Assembly (NCBI RefSeq): GCF_035978755.1 | Contig: NZ_CP108414.1 | Span: 5,766,001-5,830,000, forward strand | Reading direction: 5' to 3' | From: Streptomyces sp. NBC_01298 | Lineage (GTDB): Bacteria > Actinomycetota > Actinomycetes > Streptomycetales > Streptomycetaceae | DNA length: 64,000 bases | Shown here: positions 63,543 to 64,000 of the stretch, piece after piece | Numbering within the stretch: the first letter of the stretch is position 1 | How the letters are laid out: each line of letters starts with the position of its first letter | Notes under the pieces: generated by a model | Told to the model about the DNA's origin: nothing | The model's database searches: none | Seen by the model: the letters and a program-made list of their open reading frames with translations, nothing else | Program-made: the position numbers and the translations under genes

Positions 63543-64000
63543 TTAGCACCCCCGGCGGCGATCGGAAAAATCGATATCCGCAGCTCGGGTGGCACGGACG
63601 AACGCCCACAGCAGTGCCTCGGGTCCGGGTAGCCACGGCAACCGGGTGTCGGGCGCCACGAGCCAGCGCGAGGGCCCTCCGCCGGCGGCCAGCGGGGGCA
63701 CGGTGACGGCGTCGCCGGGGCCGTGGCAGAGCGGGGCGGGCACCGGGGTGCTCCACTCCTCCCAGGCCAGCAGGGCCGGGAGCCGGTGGGCCGTCCCGGG
63801 CGCGGCGAACAGCAGGGTCCGCCCGCGGTGCACGGCCGCCGGCCCGGAGCCGGGGCCTTCGGCCCACAGCAGGTCGAGCATCCGGCGGCCGAGGACGAGG
63901 GGGACGTTGACGACGTCGAAGGCGGTGCCGCAGGGCAGCACGGCGGGCGCGGTGGGCCGGGCCTGCCAGGCGGCCAGCGTGCCTCCGGGCCGGGCGGAGG
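63543..64000 (-). CDS. Primase/polymerase-like N-terminal domain protein, partial
   Basis: The reading frame runs past the right edge, so the N-terminus is missing. The visible 150 residues read VLPCGTAFDVVNVPLVLGRRMLDLLWA, then RTLLFAAPGTAHRLPALLAWEEW, then RWLVAPDTRLPWLPGPEALLWAF. This matches the C-terminal part of the actinobacterial bifunctional DNA primase/polymerase N-terminal family. The prim-pol acidic active-site residues would lie outside the window. No partner gene is visible, so the role is not assigned. Confidence 0.72.
   Translation of the reverse strand, partial: SARPGGTLAAWQARPTAPAVLPCGTAFDVVNVPLVLGRRMLDLLWAEGPGSGPAAVHRGRTLLFAAPGTAHRLPALLAWEEWSTPVPAPLCHGPGDAVTVPPLAAGGGPSRWLVAPDTRLPWLPGPEALLWAFVRATRAADIDFSDRRRGC

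Overview
The window is a 64 kb stretch of a high-GC actinobacterial chromosome, almost certainly Streptomyces. Supporting signs are GC close to 72% outside one island, strong third-position G/C bias, frequent GTG starts, 4-bp GTGA gene overlaps, DUF5753/DUF397 regulator pairs, class E and class F sortases, a chitin-degradation regulon with DasR-like promoter repeats, and a stand-alone PAS-GGDEF-EAL protein. I see no integrase, transposase, rRNA, CRISPR array or polyketide/peptide synthetase.

Layout. 1-12.8 kb: chromosomal housekeeping genes. These are the end of an FG-GAP repeat protein, a bifunctional penicillin-binding protein, a three-gene ABC exporter, a DUF1707 protein, a DUF445 membrane protein, a methyltransferase, an acetyltransferase and a DUF559-like protein. 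12.85-25.27 kb: a lower-GC defence island. The rightward arm holds a Vsr-type endonuclease, an XRE-HTH/GHKL ATPase fusion and two proteins of unknown function. The leftward arm reads MORC/MutL-type GHKL ATPase, PD-(D/E)XK nuclease, Z1 superfamily ATPase, then two cytosine-C5 methyltransferases. The arms converge at about 17.45 kb. One of the two methyltransferases has Arg where the catalytic Cys should be. 25.3-35.2 kb: SEC-C protein, class E sortase, DUF3311/sodium:solute symporter pair, DUF6412 protein, YidC paralogue, fumarylacetoacetate hydrolase-family enzyme, divergent Gfo/Idh/MocA oxidoreductase and ROK regulator, and a secreted LAETG sortase-substrate candidate.

35.3-43.8 kb: a GntR/UTRA regulator followed by a compact aminophosphonate operon. 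It contains a FAD amine oxidase, a phosphonatase-like HAD hydrolase with the MG..K Schiff-base motif, a complete ABC importer and its binding lipoprotein, followed by a secreted alkaline-phosphatase-superfamily enzyme. The likely flow is uptake of 2-aminoethylphosphonate or an N-methyl derivative, oxidative deamination to phosphonoacetaldehyde, then C-P cleavage to acetaldehyde and phosphate. 43.9-53.5 kb: HAD-IIA phosphatase, secreted protein with class F sortase, CHAP-like/PG-binding wall protein, a large SPFH-domain protein, a chitin-active LPMO and an acyl-CoA synthetase. 53.7-64 kb: IclR regulator, LLM flavin oxidoreductase, NADAR-like protein, GH18 chitinase, HTH-DUF5753/DUF397 pair, PAS-GGDEF-EAL protein, M6-type metalloprotease and the end of a primase/polymerase-like gene. 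Three copies of tRNA-Lys(CTT) lie at 46.3, 53.6 and 63.5 kb.

The most interesting region is the 12.4 kb island. It resembles the MORC/Z1/Vsr-linked restriction-modification systems predicted by comparative genomics (Iyer, Abhiman and Aravind, 2008, from memory). It adds a second GHKL ATPase fused to an XRE domain, two unassigned partner proteins and an apparently catalytically dead methyltransferase paralogue. All functional calls come from reading the sequence and family knowledge; no database search was run.
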